DNA of 8,184 nt from an uncultured Collinsella sp. GTDB lineage: Bacteria; Actinomycetota; Coriobacteriia; Coriobacteriales; Coriobacteriaceae. Shown in pieces: positions 5,024-8,184 of this stretch. Where the stretch lies: contig URWZ01000061.1 in the NCBI GenBank assembly GCA_900551625.1, positions 1 through 8,184 on the forward strand, in the 5' to 3' direction. The position numbers were made by a program, and so were the translations under genes. The notes under the pieces are model-generated. The model was given only the letters and a program-made list of their open reading frames with translations. It was not told where the DNA came from and did no database searches. How positions within the stretch are numbered: position 1 is the stretch's first letter; every line of letters starts with the position of its first letter.

Positions 5024-7189
5024 ATGATGAGTGAGAGACGATTTTTTGAGGTTTCGCCCGAGCGTGCGGGGGCATATCACAGTATCTCTAAGGCCTTGGA
5101 GGCAATTGACGAATCCTGTCCGAATGACGGACGGCCGGTGACAATCCATATCGAGCCGGGTGAGTACCGCGAACGGGTCGAGATTCATCGCCCGCATGTG
5201 ACGATTGAGGGAGAGACGGCCGACAGCGTGCGTATCGTGGGCAGCCTGGGTGCCAAGATGCCTTCGGAGGACGGCTCGGGCGTCGACGGCACGCTCGGCA
5301 CGTTTAGGACCTATACCGTTTTGGTCGATGCCGACGACGTACGGCTCGAGAACCTCACGATCGAAAACGATGCGGGCGATGGGCGCGAGGTCGGTCAAGC
5401 GATTGCCCTGTATGCTGATGGCGACCGTCTGGTTGTCGATGCCTGCTGCATTAAGGGACACCAAGACACGCTGTTTTTGGGTCCGCTGCCGCCGCATGAG
5501 GCCAAACCGGGCGGGTTTATAGGACCCAAACAGTATGCGCCGCGCCGGGTGGGGCGCCAGTATTTTCGACGTTGCCGGATCGAGGGCGATGTCGACTTTA
5601 TCTTTGGCGGCGCGCGTGCCTACTTTGAGGGGTGCGAGATTCGCTCGCTCAACCGCGATATGGACGTGAACGGCTACGTGACGGCGGCGTCGACGCCCGA
5701 AGGCGAGCCGCACGGCTTTGTGTTCCACGGCTGTTCGTTTACAGCTCCGGATGGCGTGGCGCCGGATTCGGTCTACCTGGGTCGTCCTTGGCGCGAATGG
5801 GCGCAAACTGTGCTGATCGATTGCTGGCTGGGGCGACATATCAAGCGCGAAGGCTGGTGGGATTGGAATAAGCCGGCGGCACACAACTGCGTGCAGTATG
5901 CTGGCGCGATTCTGCATGGGCCGGCGGGTGATACTACCGGCTGGGTGCCGTGGGCGAATGAACTCGATGTGATGGCTGCCGCCGGGTACGCTCGCGAGCA
6001 GGTGCTTGCCGGTGGGGATGGCTGGGATCCCGAGGGCGGCGACGGTGATGCGGTTGAGACGGCTGAACTGTCTGCCAACGGCCGCACCGTGCACATCGAG
6101 ACGTACTGCGAAGACGAACCTGCGCTGCGTGCCCGGCTGAAGCGCGAGGGGCGTTCGGCTGCTTTTACGGGCAAGACTCCTGCAGATTTTGAGGCATGGA
6201 AGATTGCGACCAGGACTCGTCTGTACGATGTTTTGGGCCTTTCGCTTATGGACCGCGTCCCGATTGAGATTCGTGAGCTCAGCCGCGTGCGGGTTGCCGG
6301 CGGCATCGTGCGCACCCATGCGATGTTGCAGGTCGAGCGCGATGTTTGGATGCCGTTCTACCTGCTCGAGCCGCAGTCGCCTAAGCTCGATGCACACGGC
6401 CGCAAGTGTTGCTATATCTGCCCGCATGGCCATCAGGGAGCAGGCGCCGCAAGTGTTGCGGGCGTGACGGGCGTGCCGGCGGTCGATGATGCTGTGCGTA
6501 AGTTCAATTACGACTACGGTCTGCGTTTGGCGCGTATGGGTTACGTGACCGTTTGCCCCGACGCACGCGGTTGGGGATACCGTCGTGACTGGAAGGGCCA
6601 GGGCGATGACGAGAACAGCTTTCTGCGCGGCACGTGCCTAAACCAGGCGCGCATGGCCGAGCCGCTGGGACTTACCGTTGCGGGTCTCAACGCCTGGGAT
6701 AACATGCGTCTGATCGATTACCTAGAGGCGCGCGGCGACATTGCCATGGACGACCTGGGCTGTTTTGGCTTTTCGGGCGGCGGATACATGACGCTGTATC
6801 TGGCGGCGCTCGACCCACGCGTATGCAAGACGTTTGTCTCGGGCTATCTGTACGGTGTCGACGATTCGCTGCTGCATCTCAATGGCAATTGCAGCTGCAA
6901 CTACACACCCGGACTTTGGCGCTTGCTCGACATGGGCGATATTGCCTCGCTTATTGCGCCGCGCCCGTTGTTAGTGCAAAGCTGCGAAGAGGATCATCTG
7001 AACGGTTCGCGCGGGCTGAAAAATGTTGACGAGCAGCTCGAGATCGTGCGCGATGCCTACAAGTTGCTGGGTCGCAGAGATGGCCTGCGGCACGAGGTGT
7101 GTCCGGGTGAACACCATCTGGGCGTGGCACATCTTGTCGAGGATATCGAATGGCTCGATTCGCACGTTGCGGAATGCGCCCGTGCATAG
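5024..7189 (+). CDS. Two-domain esterase: CE8 pectin methylesterase fused to alpha/beta-hydrolase
   Basis: 721 residues, no signal peptide. Residues 1 to about 335 are a CE8 pectinesterase with intact active-site motifs: GHQDTL (145-150; Q147, D148), DVDFIFG (189-195; D191) and YLGRPW (251-256; R254, W256). It should remove methyl esters from galacturonate residues, releasing methanol. An acidic Gly/Asp-rich linker (about 336-347) leads to an alpha/beta-hydrolase (about 348-721). That half has a nucleophile elbow GFSGGGY (582-588; Ser584), an acidic segment SCEEDHLNG from residue 653 and a GEHHLG segment (695-700) likely holding the catalytic His. It looks like the large Abhydrolase_7/acetylxylan-esterase-like group that includes some pectin esterases (the CAZy CE19 type is one candidate); its substrate, acetyl or methyl ester, is not determined. 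Start ATG 5024 (or adjacent ATG 5027) follows AAAGGA (5007-5012) at a rather long distance. No terminator separates it from the SGNH gene. Confidence 0.88.
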   Translation: MMSERRFFEVSPERAGAYHSISKALEAIDESCPNDGRPVTIHIEPGEYRERVEIHRPHVTIEGETADSVRIVGSLGAKMPSEDGSGVDGTLGTFRTYTVLVDADDVRLENLTIENDAGDGREVGQAIALYADGDRLVVDACCIKGHQDTLFLGPLPPHEAKPGGFIGPKQYAPRRVGRQYFRRCRIEGDVDFIFGGARAYFEGCEIRSLNRDMDVNGYVTAASTPEGEPHGFVFHGCSFTAPDGVAPDSVYLGRPWREWAQTVLIDCWLGRHIKREGWWDWNKPAAHNCVQYAGAILHGPAGDTTGWVPWANELDVMAAAGYAREQVLAGGDGWDPEGGDGDAVETAELSANGRTVHIETYCEDEPALRARLKREGRSAAFTGKTPADFEAWKIATRTRLYDVLGLSLMDRVPIEIRELSRVRVAGGIVRTHAMLQVERDVWMPFYLLEPQSPKLDAHGRKCCYICPHGHQGAGAASVAGVTGVPAVDDAVRKFNYDYGLRLARMGYVTVCPDARGWGYRRDWKGQGDDENSFLRGTCLNQARMAEPLGLTVAGLNAWDNMRLIDYLEARGDIAMDDLGCFGFSGGGYMTLYLAALDPRVCKTFVSGYLYGVDDSLLHLNGNCSCNYTPGLWRLLDMGDIASLIAPRPLLVQSCEEDHLNGSRGLKNVDEQLEIVRDAYKLLGRRDGLRHEVCPGEHHLGVAHLVEDIEWLDSHVAECARA

Positions 7190-7258
7190 CCCCTCGGCAT
7201 GCTGCGAATAAACGGTACGTTCCTGTATGACCGCCGATGGGCGGATGAGGAGAAGATT

Positions 7259-7927
7259 ATGGAAACGAAGAGTTTGAGTGAATCGACCATTTGCTGCTTT
7301 GGCGATTCGACCACATGGGGCGATAACGGATGCGGCGCAGGCGGCAACGACATCTCTTGGACTTCGCATCTGGGCGCGTTGCTGGGAGGCGCGGTCGTCG
7401 AGAACTTTGGCATCAAGGGTTCGCGTATCGCCATCAAGGCCGACCGTACCGATTCGTTTGTCGAGCGCCTTGACGGTATCGACGATGCGGCCGATATCTA
7501 CATCGTCTTTGGCGGCGTCAACGACTTTAGCCGCAACGTGCCGCTTGGAGAGCTCGGCAGCACGGACGTGCATGAGTTCTATGGTGCACTCGATTACCTG
7601 ATCCGTACCATCACGGCGCGCTCGCCTCGGGCAAAGCTCGTGTTTATGACGCCGTGCAAGACGAGCGGCAAGCACGAGAAGGATATCCCGGCAAGCGACG
7701 AGCTCAACCACCTGGGGTTGACGCAGGTCGCCTACGTGCGAGCGATGCTCGAGGTCTGCGACCGCTACTCCGTGCCGGTGATTGACCTGTATGCGCAAAG
7801 CGGTATCAGCCCGTTTTTGCCGGAGCACCGCGAGCTCTATATGCCGGACGGTCTGCACTACAGCCCGGCTGGCTATGAGCGCCTGGCGCATCGCATCGCC
7901 GCGGGTCTCACCGCCGTTTGCCGCTAA
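7259..7927 (+). CDS. SGNH/GDSL-family esterase, possible pectin deacetylase
   Basis: 222 residues, no signal peptide. Start ATG 7259 has a strong GAGGAGA (7247-7253) five bases upstream; the in-frame ATG 7199 would add 20 residues unlike the family and has no ribosome site. The four SGNH blocks are visible: FGDST (14-18; Ser17 nucleophile), a block II Gly in NFGIKGSR, GGVND (85-89; Asn88) and DGLHYS (197-202; Asp197, His200). A single-domain alpha/beta flavodoxin-like hydrolase of this length is usual. It follows the CE8 fusion gene by 69 bases with no terminator, so co-transcription is likely. The context suggests it removes acetyl groups from galacturonate or rhamnogalacturonan oligomers, comparable to CE12 enzymes, but the block I sequence is not diagnostic and the substrate is inferred. 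Confidence 0.85.
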   Translation: METKSLSESTICCFGDSTTWGDNGCGAGGNDISWTSHLGALLGGAVVENFGIKGSRIAIKADRTDSFVERLDGIDDAADIYIVFGGVNDFSRNVPLGELGSTDVHEFYGALDYLIRTITARSPRAKLVFMTPCKTSGKHEKDIPASDELNHLGLTQVAYVRAMLEVCDRYSVPVIDLYAQSGISPFLPEHRELYMPDGLHYSPAGYERLAHRIAAGLTAVCR

Positions 7928-7941
7928 AAGTCTGCCGTTCG

Positions 7942-7979
7942 CGAGGAATATAGGGTTAACGTTCACCCTATATTCCTCG
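7942..7979. repeat. 38-bp inverted repeat centred on operator copy 4
   Basis: CGAGGAATATAGGGT (7942-7956) and ACCCTATATTCCTCG (7965-7979) are perfect 15-bp inverted repeats. The 8 bases between contain the self-complementary AACGTT, so apart from one mismatched pair the whole 38 bp is symmetric about the operator centre. It begins 14 bases after the SGNH stop codon. As RNA it would form a stable hairpin, but there is no T-tract, so a terminator role is uncertain; it may also be an extended protein-binding site. Confidence 0.7.
7958..7967 (+). promoter_or_regulatory. Operator copy 4, LacI-type
   Basis: AACGTTCACC at 7958-7967, identical to the four other copies; the left flank is GTT rather than GTG. 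It is the centre of the 38-bp inverted repeat and overlaps the putative -35 of the downstream promoter, repeating the layout at copy 2. Confidence 0.72.
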
Positions 7980-7992
7980 TTCGCGTTACACT
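7962..7992 (+). promoter_or_regulatory. Possible promoter of the GH88/105 gene
   Basis: -35 TTCACC (7962-7967) inside operator copy 4 and -10 TACACT (7987-7992, 4 of 6 to TATAAT), with a longer-than-ideal 19-bp spacer. Transcription would start near 7999, at operator copy 5. Weaker by sequence than the transporter promoter, but the same arrangement with respect to the operators supports it. Confidence 0.45.
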
Positions 7993-7998
7993 AGGGGT

Positions 7999-8008
7999 AA
8001 CGTTCACC
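7999..8008 (+). promoter_or_regulatory. Operator copy 5, at the predicted transcription start
   Basis: AACGTTCACC at 7999-8008, 41 bp downstream of copy 4 and 27 bases before the next start codon. Both this copy and copy 2 continue with TAT after the 10-mer. The left flank GGGT is degenerate relative to the perfect palindrome. The position relative to the promoter mirrors copy 3. Confidence 0.72.
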
Positions 8009-8034
8009 TATCGTTTATGTCAGAGGGGACAGCA

Positions 8035-8139
8035 ATGGGTTGCAATCAAATCCTGGACCGTTATATCGAGCAGTTGATCGAAACCTCTACGCCGCAGGCG
8101 CCGGCTTGGAATATCGAAAAGATTCGCGCCGGCAAGGAG
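8035..8139 (+). CDS. Likely GH88/GH105 unsaturated uronyl hydrolase, N-terminal fragment
   Basis: Only the first 35 codons are genomic; the frame then runs into adapter sequence at 8140, so the real C-terminus is missing. Start ATG 8035 follows GAGGGGA (8023-8029) by five bases; the in-frame ATG 8017 has no ribosome site. The segment YIEQLIETSTPQAPAWNIEK resembles the opening of bacterial GH88/GH105 proteins, which hydrolyse delta-4,5-unsaturated galacturonosyl residues from pectin-lyase products. The call rests on recollection of this short N-terminal pattern (T-P-x-x-P-x-W-N-I-E) and on the pectin context, so it is provisional. The upstream double operator suggests it opens a second operon of the same regulon. 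Confidence 0.58.
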
Positions 8140-8184
8140 CTGTCTCTTATACACATCTCCGAGCCACGAGACGCTACGCTATCT
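8140..8184. other. Illumina Nextera adapter read-through (not genomic)
   Basis: Bases 8140-8158, CTGTCTCTTATACACATCT, are exactly the 19-bp Tn5 mosaic end used in Nextera libraries. Bases 8159-8172 (CCGAGCCACGAGAC) match the following adapter segment except for one missing C. Bases 8173-8180 (GCTACGCT) have the position and form of an 8-base i7 index and match, from memory, the index named N709. ATCT (8181-8184) begins the P7 segment. Translated in the preceding frame it gives LSLIHISEPRDATLS, close to a well-known contaminant peptide. It should be trimmed. Confidence 0.96.

Noticed and set aside
4970..6433. 487-codon open frame on the minus strand opposite the esterase fusion
   Set aside because: Shadow of the fusion gene; Arg/Ala/His-rich, no domain and no ribosome site.
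7199..7258. Upstream ATG start for the SGNH esterase (adds 20 residues)
   Set aside because: No ribosome site there, whereas GAGGAGA lies five bases before ATG 7259, which places the GDS motif at the usual distance from the N-terminus.
6971..7966. 331-codon open frame on the minus strand opposite the SGNH gene
   Set aside because: Spans the end of one real gene and the whole of another on the plus strand; no family resemblance.
8017..8034. In-frame ATG 8017 as start of the GH88/105 gene
   Set aside because: No Shine-Dalgarno upstream, and it would overlap the ribosome site that serves ATG 8035.
8140..8184. Transposon end at the right edge of the window
   Set aside because: The 19-bp mosaic end is followed by Nextera adapter arm, index and P7 bases, so it is a library artefact rather than a Tn5-like insertion.

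Overview
The window is a pectin/galacturonate utilisation locus, all on the + strand, from a GC-rich bacterium. The GC-rich codon use, the gene content and the style of the proteins (GPH-type transporter, signal-less GH28, fused pectinesterase) fit a gut Coriobacteriia such as Collinsella. That assignment is inference from general resemblance, not from a marker gene. No RNA genes, CRISPR arrays or insertion sequences were seen.

Layout. 1-1209: 3' part of an altronate dehydratase (UxaA family), entering from the left edge, followed by a strong intrinsic terminator (1258-1294). 1210-1618: a gene-free control region holding three copies of the 10-mer AACGTTCACC, a sigma70-like promoter threaded through two of them, and a short leader. 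1619-3178: a GPH-family (MFS) sugar/uronide transporter, then a terminator (3203-3246). 3294-4889: a cytoplasmic GH28 polygalacturonase, then a terminator (4928-4971). 5024-7189: a two-domain esterase, CE8 pectin methylesterase fused to an alpha/beta-hydrolase esterase. 7259-7927: a small SGNH/GDSL esterase, probably co-transcribed with the fusion gene. 7928-8034: a second control region with two more AACGTTCACC copies, the first centred in a 38-bp inverted repeat. 8035-8139: the first 35 codons of a likely GH88/GH105 unsaturated uronyl hydrolase. 8140-8184: not genomic; it matches Illumina Nextera adapter sequence, so the contig really ends at 8139.

How the genes fit together (inference). 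None of the four complete proteins or the partial GH88/105 start has a recognisable secretion signal. The locus therefore reads as an import-then-digest scheme. The GPH transporter brings in (methyl- or acetyl-esterified) oligogalacturonides. The CE8 domain, the alpha/beta-hydrolase and the SGNH esterase strip ester groups in the cytoplasm. GH28 splits saturated galacturonosyl bonds and the GH88/105 enzyme removes unsaturated terminal residues made by lyases elsewhere. UxaA feeds galacturonate-derived altronate to 2-keto-3-deoxygluconate. The remaining pathway genes and the regulator lie outside the window.

Regulation. Five identical AACGTTCACC sites, one inside the perfect palindrome GTGAACGTTCAC, mark a LacI-type operator shared by both control regions. 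At each promoter one copy supplies the putative -35 and a second copy lies 40 or 41 bp downstream at the expected transcription start.
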